NCBI GenBank assembly: GCA_030683995.1
Contig: JAUXPH010000013.1
Coordinates: forward strand, 62,001-126,000
Reading direction: 5' to 3'
From: Lutibacter sp.
GTDB taxonomy: Bacteria; Bacteroidota; Bacteroidia; Flavobacteriales; Flavobacteriaceae
DNA: 64,000 nucleotides
In this document: piece by piece, positions 26,379 to 35,456 of the stretch
Position numbering within the stretch: the first letter of the stretch is position 1
Layout of the letters: each line of letters opens with the position of its first letter
Made by a program: the position numbers and the translations under genes
The notes under the pieces: generated by a model
Told to the model about the DNA's origin: nothing
Databases searched by the model: none
Seen by the model: only the letters and a program-made list of their open reading frames with translations

Positions 26379-26906
26379 ATGAATACATTTGACATCATTA
26401 TCGCTGGACTTTTGTTATTTGGTTTTATAAGAGGTTTGTTTAAAGGCTTATTTCTTGAAGTTGCCTCGTTTATCGCGCTGATTGCGGGAATTTACGGCGC
26501 CATTCATTTCTCTTATTTTATCAAGGGCTTATTGCTTCCAAGAGTCACTTGGGAAGAAAAATACATCACGCTGACTGCATTCGCCATCACTTTTTTGGTG
26601 ATTGTGATTGTGGTTACTTTAATTGGAAAATTATTTACAAAAATTGCTGATTTCGCCAGTTTGGGCATTTTAAACAAATTGCTTGGCGGCGTTTTCGGCG
26701 CTTTAAAAATTGGGTTTGGGCTAAGCGTTATTTTATTGATTTTTAGTAAGTTGAACAATAAAATTCCATTTATATCTGTTGAACAACAAGAAAGCGCGAT
26801 TTTGTATGAACCCATCAAAAATTTGGCGCCAAACATTTTTCCTGATTATGTAAAAGTTGAAGAGGATGAAAATGAAAAAATTGACAAAACGTTTCTTAAA
26901 AATTAA
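26379..26906 (+). CDS. CvpA family inner-membrane protein
   Basis: The 175-residue protein has four transmembrane segments in the CvpA/colicin V production family pattern, opening with FDIIIAGLLLFGFIRGLFKGLF; the glycine-rich FIRGLFKG motif is conserved. Family members are needed for colicin V secretion in E. coli and for envelope stress tolerance, mechanism unclear. I start at the ATG at 26379 because a TATATTTA -7-like box (26358-26365) covers the earlier in-frame ATGs. A short charged cytoplasmic tail closes it. Confidence 0.82.
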   Translation: MNTFDIIIAGLLLFGFIRGLFKGLFLEVASFIALIAGIYGAIHFSYFIKGLLLPRVTWEEKYITLTAFAITFLVIVIVVTLIGKLFTKIADFASLGILNKLLGGVFGALKIGFGLSVILLIFSKLNNKIPFISVEQQESAILYEPIKNLAPNIFPDYVKVEEDENEKIDKTFLKN

Positions 26907-26927
26907 GCTTTAACTTTACAGCTAAGC

Positions 26928-27683
26928 TTAAATCTCTTTGATATCTGCCATATTTACCCAACCAATTTTACCGTCGGCCAATTTAATTTTTTTCCAGTTG
27001 GAAAGTTCATCCAAAATAGTCACTTTGGTTCCTTCGTGAAGTTCAAAAACGGTTTCACCATCTAATGACGGCGCATTTTTTATCTCACTTTTTGGCGAAA
27101 AAATAATGGCACTTCTGCTTTTTTGAATGGTTTCGTAGTTGCTGTAGGCAAAAATTACCGTGACAGTCATTACAAAAACAGCAAAAATTGTGATGTTAAA
27201 ATACAATATTTTTCTTTTTGGAGAAGAAGAAAAGTAATACAACAAAAATAGCAAAGCCGCTAAAAAGGAAGCGGTTACCGCTAAAATTGCCCAAGTGTTA
27301 TACGTTAATTTCTGAATTACATTTGATGAAAACCGCTGTAAAAATGTTTTTGGCAAATCTTCAATAACATCAATGGTCATGCGCTTTGCAAAGACCAGAT
27401 TATTTGAAGCATCGTGGTTCATTGGATTTATTTTTAACGCTTTCTCATAGTAATAAATAGAAGGTGCCACTTTGTTCAATTTGTAATAACTGTTGCCCAA
27501 GTTAAAAAACAAATCATCCGATTCCAGTCCGTTTTTTTCAATGTTTAAATACAATTCAATGGCTTTCGAATATTGTCCGTTTTTGTACAAATCATTTGCC
27601 TCTGAAAACAATTCATTTGAAGTTTGCGCAAAAGAAATGTACCCAAAAAATAACACCATTGTAAAAATAAATCTCCTTTTCAT
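26928..27683 (-). CDS. batE: BatE, TPR and SH3 domain membrane protein
   Basis: The protein starts with a signal peptide and TPR repeats (about 20-95: ELFSEANDLYKNGQYSKAIELY, FFNLGNSYYKLNKVAPSIYYYEKAL), then has two transmembrane helices (about 132-155 and 163-180) and a C-terminal bacterial SH3 domain ending KIGWVNMADIKEI. This is the BatE layout. Its ATG follows the batD stop by one base. A longer in-frame start exists inside batD, but MKRRFIFTM makes a proper signal peptide. It closes the operon and is convergent with cvpA across 21 bases. Confidence 0.88.
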   Translation of the reverse strand: MKRRFIFTMVLFFGYISFAQTSNELFSEANDLYKNGQYSKAIELYLNIEKNGLESDDLFFNLGNSYYKLNKVAPSIYYYEKALKINPMNHDASNNLVFAKRMTIDVIEDLPKTFLQRFSSNVIQKLTYNTWAILAVTASFLAALLFLLYYFSSSPKRKILYFNITIFAVFVMTVTVIFAYSNYETIQKSRSAIIFSPKSEIKNAPSLDGETVFELHEGTKVTILDELSNWKKIKLADGKIGWVNMADIKEI

Positions 27684-27684
27684 A

Positions 27685-29451
27685 TTACAACTGTTTATCA
27701 ATTTCAGTTAATATTTCTACGGTTTTTTCATACTCATTCTTCATCATAACATCCGTTGTTGGCGTGTAACGCGCAAAATCACAATCGTTTAAAACGGTTA
27801 TGAATTCTTTAATTGTGTTGGCGTCAACCCCTTTATTTTGCAATAATTCCGCAATTTTTTCCTTGGAAATTTCAGAAGTTTCAATCTGAAGTTTTGCTTT
27901 TAGAAAGTTATGAAGCGCTTTTTCCAAGGCAATATAAAAAGCTTCTTTTTTGCCCAATTGTTTTTTGGCTTCCGACAAATATTTACGTGCCAATCTGTTG
28001 GCATTTCTAATTTTATTTCCAAAAATATCTCCTGCACGTTTTGCACGCTTTTTTCCAATAATTATTCCAATTGGAATCGCTAAAAACGGCAGCAGCAACA
28101 ATAAATAAAATTCGGTTGAATGCAGAAAATCATTTTTTATAATGGGCTTAAGCTTGGTTTCCAAAGCAATAAACCGGAAATTATTTCCATTTGAAACTAC
28201 ATTTTTTTTGAAAGTTCCGGCAGAGTCATTATTGACAAAAGGAAGGTCTTTGCCTTCGGTAACTTCCACAAAAACAGCCTCGGCCGATATGGTGTAATAT
28301 TTTTCTTCTTTCGGATTGAAATAGGAAAATGTGACTTCCGGAATTTTATATTTTCCCTTAAACTGGGGCACCACCGTGTAAGCATCAGAAACAGATCCTC
28401 GCAAACCGCTTAACGAAGTGGTCACCTCTTCCTTGTGTTCTGGCGTGTAAGCTTCCAATTCGGCTGGTGTAACTATTTTAGGGATTTCAAATAATTTTAA
28501 ATTACCGCTACCTTTTACTTCAACTTTTATTTGGGCTGCATCATTTGCTTTTAATACATTTTTATCGGCCGAAACAGTGAACTGAAATTCACCTACCGCT
28601 CCTGAAAAACCTTCGGGCTTTCCTGCTTCAGGCAATGCTTTCACCCTCACTTTTCTAACATCCGATGCTGTTGAATAACTTATATTTCTGGTAATCATAT
28701 TTCCAAAAAAATCGCCTCTTCCTGTTGGAATCCCCACTGAAAAGTCCATTTTCATAGGTTCAATGATTAATTCTCCAGAGCGTTGCGGAATTAGCACGGC
28801 TCTTTTAAGGACTAAAAACCGATAATCCTCGCCATTGTATTTCCCGTTTTGAACATTGATATCGGTCACTTCAATATCTTGATTCCAAAAGCCATTGTAT
28901 TGCGGAGATTCACTAACGCGCCAATCGTTTACGCTGATGTTTTGACTTACAAATAACTTATAAACCACATAAATTCCTTCACCAACATACGGATTTAAAT
29001 TAGACACTTCCGCAACCAAATGGATATTTTGCTGTGCAACATATTCGGGATTGTTAGGGTCTTTTGGGATTTCTATGGATTTTGAAACCGATATTTTTAC
29101 CGCATTTGATTTTACAATTTCATTGTTATACTCTATCGTGGCCGGATCAATAATAAATTCGCCTTCTTTTTTTGGTTCAAGAATATAGATATATGTTTGA
29201 GAATAGCTTGCTTTTCCGTTAATCCAAGATTGGCTTACAGATGAACTTGGACCACCCACCACTTTAAAATCGGCAAATGAAGGCGGTTTAAAATTGTCGG
29301 CGCCTTGCTTGTCTACAGAAAATTCAATTCTAAATCGTTCATTTAAACCCAAATTGGTTTTACTCACAGAAGTTTTAAACTCCACCTGAGCCAAAAGCAC
29401 TTGTGAAGCAAACGTTAAAATTGTAAATATGTAAAACTTTGCACTCTTCAT
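27685..29451 (-). CDS. batD: BatD family protein
   Basis: The 588-residue protein has a signal peptide (ending LLAQ), repeated immunoglobulin-like beta domains of the BatD family (for example VEFKTSVSKTNLGLNERFRI at the front and SADKNVLKANDAAQIKVEVKG in the middle), one transmembrane helix near residues 452-472 and a cytoplasmic helical tail. Bat proteins were named for Bacteroides aerotolerance; the complex appears to sit in the inner membrane and periplasm. The ATG at 29451, four bases after batC, gives the signal peptide; an upstream start would add 18 charged residues. Confidence 0.9.
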   Translation of the reverse strand: MKSAKFYIFTILTFASQVLLAQVEFKTSVSKTNLGLNERFRIEFSVDKQGADNFKPPSFADFKVVGGPSSSVSQSWINGKASYSQTYIYILEPKKEGEFIIDPATIEYNNEIVKSNAVKISVSKSIEIPKDPNNPEYVAQQNIHLVAEVSNLNPYVGEGIYVVYKLFVSQNISVNDWRVSESPQYNGFWNQDIEVTDINVQNGKYNGEDYRFLVLKRAVLIPQRSGELIIEPMKMDFSVGIPTGRGDFFGNMITRNISYSTASDVRKVRVKALPEAGKPEGFSGAVGEFQFTVSADKNVLKANDAAQIKVEVKGSGNLKLFEIPKIVTPAELEAYTPEHKEEVTTSLSGLRGSVSDAYTVVPQFKGKYKIPEVTFSYFNPKEEKYYTISAEAVFVEVTEGKDLPFVNNDSAGTFKKNVVSNGNNFRFIALETKLKPIIKNDFLHSTEFYLLLLLPFLAIPIGIIIGKKRAKRAGDIFGNKIRNANRLARKYLSEAKKQLGKKEAFYIALEKALHNFLKAKLQIETSEISKEKIAELLQNKGVDANTIKEFITVLNDCDFARYTPTTDVMMKNEYEKTVEILTEIDKQL

Positions 29452-29455
29452 TTTT

Positions 29456-30241
29456 TTACCAGTCCTTTTCTTGTTTAATTTTTTGGCCTCTTGCTTTTTG
29501 GGCATTCAATTTCTTTTGCGTTTTGTTTTCTTCATTGTTCATTGCCTCCAGCAATTGCTTCATTTGTTCAGGCGACAACTGATTTGGTCTTGGTTTCTGA
29601 TTTTGCGGATCGTCTTTGTCTTTTTTAGGATCGCCTTTGTCATCTTCTTTGTCTTTTCCCTTGTCTTTATCTTTGTCTTTTTCGTCCTTTTTATCTTTAT
29701 CGTCGCCTTCCTTATCTTTTTGATCTTTATTTTTATCGTCTTTATTATCGTCCTTTTTATCTTTATTGTCCTTATTGTCTTTGTCTTGCTGATTTTTCAA
29801 TAATTCCTGGGCCATTGCCAAATTATAGCGCGTTTCTTCATCTTTGGAATTATTGCGCATCGAATTTTTATAGGCATCAACAGCTTTATCATATTGTTTT
29901 TCTTTCATAAAGGAATTTCCCATATTGTGAAAAATTTCGGCTTTGCTCATTTTATTCGGTGCTATTTTTTCTGCCAAATCATATTGAAAAACCGCTTCTT
30001 TATTTTGGTTTTTCTGGTAAATGGTATTTGCCAGATTATAGGACGCTTTTGCGTAATTCGGATTTTTATCCAACGCTTTTTTATAGGCAATTTCAGCTTC
30101 TTCAAATTTTAGCTGATTGTATAATTCGTTACCTTCTCTCACGTCTTTTCTTGCTTCTCGCTCCATATCTTTTGGATCTTTTTGCTGAGAAAACATTAAA
30201 GATGTAATGCTTAAAAACAGGATGAAAATGCTATTTCTCAT
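29456..30241 (-). CDS. batC: BatC, TPR protein with a long Lys/Asp tract
   Basis: After a signal peptide (ending MFSQQ) come three TPR motifs (about 40-155: NELYNQLKFEEAEIAYKKAL, KASYNLANTIYQKNQNKEAV, FHNMGNSFMKEKQYDKAVDAY), placing it in the periplasm. Residues 158-215 are almost wholly Lys, Asp, Glu, Asn and Gln, followed by a PRPNQLSPEQMKQLLEAMNNEE segment typical of BatC. The tract is built from imperfect repeats of GAY-AAR codons and may vary in length. It overlaps batB by 11 bases, indicating translational coupling. Confidence 0.88.
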   Translation of the reverse strand: MRNSIFILFLSITSLMFSQQKDPKDMEREARKDVREGNELYNQLKFEEAEIAYKKALDKNPNYAKASYNLANTIYQKNQNKEAVFQYDLAEKIAPNKMSKAEIFHNMGNSFMKEKQYDKAVDAYKNSMRNNSKDEETRYNLAMAQELLKNQQDKDNKDNKDKKDDNKDDKNKDQKDKEGDDKDKKDEKDKDKDKGKDKEDDKGDPKKDKDDPQNQKPRPNQLSPEQMKQLLEAMNNEENKTQKKLNAQKARGQKIKQEKDW

Positions 30242-31265
30242 TGAATAAATTTAATTTTTGAACCCATTTTGTTTTCTTTTCCAGCAATGTTACGTCAATA
30301 ATTAACAACAACAACCCGATGCCCACAAACCACTGAAACTGATCTTCATAATCTGAAAATTGCTTGGTTTCAAATTCGTTTTTTTCGGCTTTTTCCAAAA
30401 CCTCTTTAATGGTGGCAATGGTTTCTTGTGTTTTATTTCCGTTGATGTATTTTCCGTTTCCTACGTTGGCAATATCTCTTAAAATTTGTTCGTTTAGTTG
30501 GGTGACTACCACCGTTCCTTCATTGTTTTTTTTATAGGCAACAACCCTTCCGTTATCTTTTAGCGGAATTGGACCTCCTTTTGCGGTTCCAATGCCAACA
30601 GTGTATATTTTTATGCCTTTTTTGGCAGCTTCTTTGGCCAAGTCCAAGGTATTTTCCTGGTGATCTTCACCATCGGAAACAATCACTAAAAACCGATTGG
30701 TTTGCTCGTCATTGTCATAATAGGAAAGCGCTCTTTCAATGGCATCATTTATGGCCGTTCCCTGATTGGAAACCATCTCTGTATTTGCATTTTGAAGAAA
30801 CATTTTTGCCGCGGCATAATCCGTTGTAATCGGAAGCAGCGGGTACGAACTTCCTGCATAAATAATAATGCCTATTCGGTCGCTCCCCAAGTTTTCTACC
30901 ACTTTCGTGATAATTTGCTTGGCTTTTTCAAGTCTATTTGGCGCAATATCTTCTGCCAACATACTTTTTGATACATCCAAGGCAAAAACAATGTCAACAC
31001 CCTGGCGTTTTACCGTTTCCAGTTTGGTTCCCATTTTTGGGTTAGCCAATGAAATAATCAGAAAAAACAAGGCAAAACAAAATACAACTAACTTTAAAAA
31101 CGATTTAAACGTTGATTTTTCCGGACTTAATTTTTGAATTAATTTAGGATCCGCAAATCGTTTTTGAATGCGTTTTTTCCACCAAAGCACCAATAGAAAC
31201 AACACAACTATTGCAGGAATAATTGCCAAATAATAAAAATATGTCGGTTCTTCTATTTGATACAT
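30231..31265 (-). CDS. batB: BatB, VWA-domain membrane protein
   Basis: The protein has two N-terminal transmembrane segments (about 7-27 and 55-73), a von Willebrand factor A domain (about 88-290) with the metal-ion-dependent adhesion site DVSKSM and a later SDGEDHQ segment, and a C-terminal transmembrane helix (about 307-325). It pairs with BatA; the two VWA domains face the periplasm and probably bind partners through a metal ion. It begins 85 bases after batA and overlaps batC at its 3' end. Confidence 0.9.
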   Translation of the reverse strand: MYQIEEPTYFYYLAIIPAIVVLFLLVLWWKKRIQKRFADPKLIQKLSPEKSTFKSFLKLVVFCFALFFLIISLANPKMGTKLETVKRQGVDIVFALDVSKSMLAEDIAPNRLEKAKQIITKVVENLGSDRIGIIIYAGSSYPLLPITTDYAAAKMFLQNANTEMVSNQGTAINDAIERALSYYDNDEQTNRFLVIVSDGEDHQENTLDLAKEAAKKGIKIYTVGIGTAKGGPIPLKDNGRVVAYKKNNEGTVVVTQLNEQILRDIANVGNGKYINGNKTQETIATIKEVLEKAEKNEFETKQFSDYEDQFQWFVGIGLLLLIIDVTLLEKKTKWVQKLNLFNEK

Positions 31266-31350
31266 TTTTTTTTTGATATTTAATCTTTTAACTGATGAAT
31301 TTGTATTTGCTATGGTCTATTTTTTAAACGCCTAAACAACTCAACAATAA

Positions 31351-32358
31351 TTATATAAAACTTCTAAAAACGGTATTCTTCAAGGCAAATTCCATCAATA
31401 AAAGCAAACCTGCCCATAAGACCAGAAATCGATATTTTTCCTGGTAATTGTAATATTTAAATTCTTCCACTTCTGTTCTTTCAAGCTTGTTAATTTCGTT
31501 GTAAATGGCTTTTAACTTTAAATTATCCGTTGCCCTAAAATAAATTCCGCCAGTTTGCTGAGCGATGTATTGCAATAATTTATCATCAATTTCAACCAAA
31601 GAATTTTTAAACAATATTTCTCCCGACGTTGGGTCTTTTGCATAAGGAAACGGCGCTGTTCCGTTGGTTCCAATTCCAATGGTGTAGACTTTTATTCCTT
31701 CACCAACCGCCAATTCAGTGGCTGTTTTAGGATCAACAAATCCGGTATTGTTAACGCCATCTGTCAATAAAATAATCACTTTGCTTTTGGCTTTGCTTTC
31801 TTTTAATCGGTTAACTGCCGAGCCCAATCCCATTCCAATGGCTGTTCCTCCGTCGAGTTCTCCCCATTTAAGCTCGGAAAGCGTGCTCATTACTATTCTT
31901 TTATCGCTGGTAATTGGCGTTTGCGTGTAGCTTTCGCCTGCATAAACAACAATTCCTATTCTGTCATTCGGACGCTGATTTACAAATTCGGCCGCCACCA
32001 CTTTTAAGGCTTCCAACCGGTTTGGTTTTAAATCGCGCGCCAGCATACTTGCCGAAACGTCAATGGCCATCACAATATCAATTCCTTTGTTTGTTTTGGT
32101 ATTTTGGCTCATTTGAACTGTTCTTGGGCGCGCCAAAGCAACAATTAATGAGGCAATTGCCAGCAATCTCAAAACATAAAGCAACGGTTTCAATTTCGAC
32201 CAAATTGAAGGTTTTGCTTCAAATCCTTTTGTGCTCGAAATGGTCAATGCTGCACTGTCGTCTTTTCGTATTAAAAAGTACCAAATAGCCAGCAATGGTA
32301 TCAGCACCAATAACCATAAAAACTGCGGATGTAAAAACTCAAAATTATTCCACTTCAT
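31351..32358 (-). CDS. batA: BatA, VWA-domain membrane protein
   Basis: The 335-residue protein opens with the conserved FEFLHPQFLWLLVLIPLLAIWY helix, has a second helix near residues 57-77, and a VWA domain with the metal site DVSASM and LLTDGVNNTG. A C-terminal helix precedes the stop. The layout is that of BatA, and the order after MoxR and DUF58 genes is the standard one. Its start lies 14 bases inside the upstream batD-like gene, so translation is likely coupled. Confidence 0.92.
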   Translation of the reverse strand: MKWNNFEFLHPQFLWLLVLIPLLAIWYFLIRKDDSAALTISSTKGFEAKPSIWSKLKPLLYVLRLLAIASLIVALARPRTVQMSQNTKTNKGIDIVMAIDVSASMLARDLKPNRLEALKVVAAEFVNQRPNDRIGIVVYAGESYTQTPITSDKRIVMSTLSELKWGELDGGTAIGMGLGSAVNRLKESKAKSKVIILLTDGVNNTGFVDPKTATELAVGEGIKVYTIGIGTNGTAPFPYAKDPTSGEILFKNSLVEIDDKLLQYIAQQTGGIYFRATDNLKLKAIYNEINKLERTEVEEFKYYNYQEKYRFLVLWAGLLLLMEFALKNTVFRSFI

Positions 32359-33256
32359 TTTTTGTTTCTTTTACCGGTTTTAGATTTTGTAAAATACGTT
32401 CAGACAAATTTCTGTGCGCTTTTATTTCTTCAACAATTGGTTTCGATTTTGCGAATTTCACCATATCGGCGCTTTCCAACACCTCTTTTAATTGTTGAAT
32501 TGTTTCCTTTGAAATTCCCAATTTGCTCGACTCATTAAAATCGTTGATGGTGTCAATCAATTCGTTGGTGGTCGATTCCAACGCGGGAATATAAATGTCT
32601 TTTTCAATATAGGTTCTTACAATATCCGTAAGTTCCGTGTAATATGTTTTTATTTTGTTTTGCTGAAGCAGTTGCTTTTCGTCCAACTCTTTTAGACGTT
32701 GCAGCGCTTCCTGAATTGGGGCAATCACCACAATTACTTCTTCTTTTTTCTCTTTCTTTCTGAAAATGAAATACAACGCTGTGGCAATGATCGCTAAAAT
32801 CAGCAAAATCCACCAAAGCATCGGTTTGTAATCGTCAAATGTTTTTGGCTCGCTTTTAATGGCTTTTATGGGAAACATTTGCTGCTTTAAGGTATCCACT
32901 TTAACCGTGGCAACACTCACCAGCAATGAATCGGTGAAAAATATTTTGTTGTTAATAAGCACCTGTTGTTTTGGTATGGTATAACGTCCGCTGTCAAAAC
33001 TTGTAAGCACATATTTTTTTTCGTAGGTGTCTTTTAAAGTATCCACCGCATAAGATTCCACCACCTCAACTTTTCCCAAACTGTCTGACTGAAATTTCGG
33101 AAAAACAACTTTGCCGGTCTTATTTACCGATATTTTATATTGAATATGCTCGCCAATTCTAATGGCGGCGGTATCTATAGTAATTTTCACCGGATTTTCC
33201 TGTGCAAAACCTATAAAACCAATTAAAAATAATATATAAACTATCCGTTTTTTCAT
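32345..33256 (-). CDS. Membrane-anchored BatD-like protein of the Bat operon
   Basis: The 303-residue product has a signal peptide (ending GFAQ), a periplasmic immunoglobulin-like half (about 20-140), a transmembrane helix (about 147-165, MLWWILLILAIIATALYFIF) and a cytoplasmic half of long helices. This is the outline of a short BatD, and a gene like it normally lies between DUF58 and batA in flavobacteria. No enzyme motif is visible; I infer a scaffold role linking the cytoplasmic MoxR ATPase with the periplasmic VWA proteins. Its 5' leader is an almost exact copy of the dsbD leader. Confidence 0.75.
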   Translation of the reverse strand: MKKRIVYILFLIGFIGFAQENPVKITIDTAAIRIGEHIQYKISVNKTGKVVFPKFQSDSLGKVEVVESYAVDTLKDTYEKKYVLTSFDSGRYTIPKQQVLINNKIFFTDSLLVSVATVKVDTLKQQMFPIKAIKSEPKTFDDYKPMLWWILLILAIIATALYFIFRKKEKKEEVIVVIAPIQEALQRLKELDEKQLLQQNKIKTYYTELTDIVRTYIEKDIYIPALESTTNELIDTINDFNESSKLGISKETIQQLKEVLESADMVKFAKSKPIVEEIKAHRNLSERILQNLKPVKETKNEVE

Positions 33257-33343
33257 CTGTTTACCTTTTATTTTTTATTGGTACAGATGCTGTTCGCTAT
33301 TAATCATTCTACTGTGTATCAAAATTTGTTAAGCTCGTTTCAT
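33257..33343 (-). repeat. Leader repeat, copy A, directly before the batD-like gene
   Basis: About 87 bases ending at the batD-like ATG match the 88 bases before the dsbD ATG at roughly five of every six positions, including a shared GCGAACAGCATCTGT block. Copy A cannot encode the 27-codon frame of copy B, since its ATGAAACGAGC opening meets a stop at codon 5. It lies inside the operon, between the DUF58 and batD-like genes. Confidence 0.75.
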
Positions 33344-33357
33344 TTAGTGTTCATTTG

Positions 33358-34230
33358 CTATTTAGCTCCTTTTCGCTTAAAATAACCCAATAATTTTTTA
33401 ACATAACTTTCATCTATTTGGGAACTGATCGTTCCCGATCCGCTATGTGTAAAAGATTTTTCAAAATAATCTACCGATTCCAGATAATGTGCTTTATAGC
33501 TATTTCTAACGCTTTTTGAAGCGGTATTCACCAACATTGTTTTTCCTGTTTCGGCATCGCGCATAGGCACCATTCCCAGATTTGGAATTGAACTGTCGTG
33601 AATGTCATAAATCCTTATTCCGGTTACATCATGCTTTCTTCCAACAATTTTTAAGGTATGGTTGTAATGCGCATCCATAAAATCAGAAAGGATAAAAACA
33701 ATGGCTTTTTTCTTCATCACGCTTGAAAAAAACTTAAGTACTTCATTTAAGTCTGTTTTTTTGCTTTGAGGCTTAAATTCAATCAATTCCCTGATGATTC
33801 GCAACACATGACTTTTCCCTTTTTTAGGCGGAATGTACAATTCCATTTGGTCTGAAAATAAAAGCAAACCAACTTTGTCATTATTTTGAATGGCCGAAAA
33901 AGCCAATGTCGCCGCTATTTCTGTAATGGTATCGCGTTTAAATTGCTGGGTGGTCCCAAAATATTCAGAGCCGCTTACATCAACCATTAAAACCATGGTC
34001 AATTCCCTTTCTTCCTCAAAAACCTTCACATAAGGTTCATTATAGCGTGCAGTCACATTCCAGTCAATTGCCCTGATATCGTCGCCGTATTGGTATTGCC
34101 GAACTTCAGAAAAAGTCATACCGCGTCCCTTGAACGAACTGTGGTATTCGCCAGAAAATATGTGATTAGACAAGCGACGTGTCTTAATCTCAATTTTACG
34201 AACTTTTTTAAGTATTTCTTTAGTCTCCAT
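33358..34230 (-). CDS. DUF58 domain protein of the MoxR/Bat operon
   Basis: This 290-residue cytoplasmic protein has the DUF58 signature SEVRQYQYGDDIRAIDWNVTARYNEPYVK at 41-70 and a VWA-like fold after it (MLMVDVSGSEYFGT). DUF58 proteins are usual partners of MoxR AAA+ ATPases and are thought to bridge them to the VWA proteins. It lies 103 bases after moxR and 101 before the batD-like gene, both gaps containing repeats. Confidence 0.92.
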   Translation of the reverse strand: METKEILKKVRKIEIKTRRLSNHIFSGEYHSSFKGRGMTFSEVRQYQYGDDIRAIDWNVTARYNEPYVKVFEEERELTMVLMVDVSGSEYFGTTQQFKRDTITEIAATLAFSAIQNNDKVGLLLFSDQMELYIPPKKGKSHVLRIIRELIEFKPQSKKTDLNEVLKFFSSVMKKKAIVFILSDFMDAHYNHTLKIVGRKHDVTGIRIYDIHDSSIPNLGMVPMRDAETGKTMLVNTASKSVRNSYKAHYLESVDYFEKSFTHSGSGTISSQIDESYVKKLLGYFKRKGAK

Positions 34231-34239
34231 TTATTTAAG

Positions 34240-34279
34240 TTTTCAGTATTCAGTGGCAGTTTTCAGTATTCAGTTGCAA
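34240..34279. repeat. 20-bp tandem repeat between moxR and the DUF58 gene
   Basis: TTTTCAGTATTCAGTGGCAG (34240-34259) is followed at once by a copy with two changes (34260-34279). Further copies of TGTAAACTGT occur to 34321, and CAGTTGC (34271-34277) can pair with GCAACTG (34295-34301). The array lies inside the operon, so it would be transcribed. Confidence 0.7.
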
Positions 34280-34333
34280 TAACAATAGTTAAAAGCAACT
34301 GTAAACTGTAATTGTAAACTGTCGCCTACATTA

Positions 34334-35341
34334 CTATGGTACTTCAACCTCGTTCACAATTTTATTGATGATGTCTTCTGAAGTGATATTTTCTGCTTCC
34401 GCCTCGTAGGTAACACCAACCCTGTGGCGTAAAACATCGTGCACAACAGCGCGAACATCTTCAGGAATTACGTAACCTCTTCGTTTTATGAAAGCGTAGC
34501 ATTTGGCCGCAAGCGCCAAGTTGATGCTTCCGCGGGGAGAAGCGCCAAAACTTATCAAACCTTTTAAATCGGGTAAATTATATTTTTCAGGAAAACGTGT
34601 GGCAAAAATAATGTCGAGAATGTATTTTTCAATTTTCTCATCCATATAAACTTCACGAACCGCTTGTCTGGCCCTAATAATTTGATCAATGGAAGCAACT
34701 GAATTCACAACGCCATAAGTATCATTTAAATGTTGACGCATAATTAATTGCTCTTCATCTAATTTCGGATAATTAATCACCGTTTTAAGCATAAACCGGT
34801 CAATTTGCGCTTCCGGCAACGGATATGTTCCTTCTTGTTCTATTGGGTTTTGGGTTGCCATCACCAAAAATGGTTCTTCCAATTTAAAAGTAGTGTCTCC
34901 AATGGTGATTTGGCGTTCCTGCATGGCTTCCAACAAAGCGGACTGCACTTTTGCCGGCGCACGGTTAATCTCATCAGCCAACACAAAATTTGCGAAAATA
35001 GGACCTTTTTTTATGGAAAAGTCATTGACTTTAATATTGTAAATCATAGTTCCAATCACATCGGCCGGCAACAAATCGGGTGTAAACTGAATTCTGCTGA
35101 ACTTTCCTTGAACCGCTTTGGCCAAAGTGTTAATTGCCAATGTTTTTGCCAAACCGGGAACACCTTCCAACAAAATATGTCCATTTCCCAACAAACCTAT
35201 AAGCAATCTTTCAACCATATGTTTCTGGCCAACAATCACTTTATTCATTTCCATCATCAACAAATCAACAAAGGCACTTTCTCTTTCAATTTTTTCATTT
35301 ATAGCCCTAATATCTACTGAAACGTTATTTTCTTCAATCAT
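34334..35341 (-). CDS. MoxR family AAA+ ATPase
   Basis: This 335-residue cytoplasmic ATPase has Walker A GVPGLAKT, Walker B LADEINRA, sensor 1 ATQNPIEQEG and a sensor 2 region (SFGASPRGS). MoxR ATPases act with VWA proteins as chaperone-like remodelling machines. It is the first gene of the Bat operon. I start at the ATG of MIEENNVSVDIRA; an in-frame ATG 17 codons upstream adds residues that do not resemble the family. Confidence 0.94.
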   Translation of the reverse strand: MIEENNVSVDIRAINEKIERESAFVDLLMMEMNKVIVGQKHMVERLLIGLLGNGHILLEGVPGLAKTLAINTLAKAVQGKFSRIQFTPDLLPADVIGTMIYNIKVNDFSIKKGPIFANFVLADEINRAPAKVQSALLEAMQERQITIGDTTFKLEEPFLVMATQNPIEQEGTYPLPEAQIDRFMLKTVINYPKLDEEQLIMRQHLNDTYGVVNSVASIDQIIRARQAVREVYMDEKIEKYILDIIFATRFPEKYNLPDLKGLISFGASPRGSINLALAAKCYAFIKRRGYVIPEDVRAVVHDVLRHRVGVTYEAEAENITSEDIINKIVNEVEVP

Positions 35342-35456
35342 ATTTATTGTTTTTAAACTTGTGAAATTAACCTGCATTAAATTGCTATGCAAATAGCAGA
35401 ATATTTTATTTAAATCTTGTTAAAAATTGGTTAAAAATAATAGCAAAATATGAGGT

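Noticed and set aside
29471-29803. Hydrophobic 110-codon frame on the plus strand, rich in Phe, Val and Ile
   Set aside because: It is the antisense of the Lys/Asp tract of batC; the repeats of AAR and GAY read as TTY and RTC. No start signal of its own.
34240-34321. CRISPR array
   Set aside because: Repeats are directly adjacent with no spacers, only two full copies, and no cas genes are in the window.
34805-35320. 171-codon plus-strand frame
   Set aside because: It lies fully within moxR on the opposite strand; the moxR product has all AAA+ motifs, this one resembles nothing.
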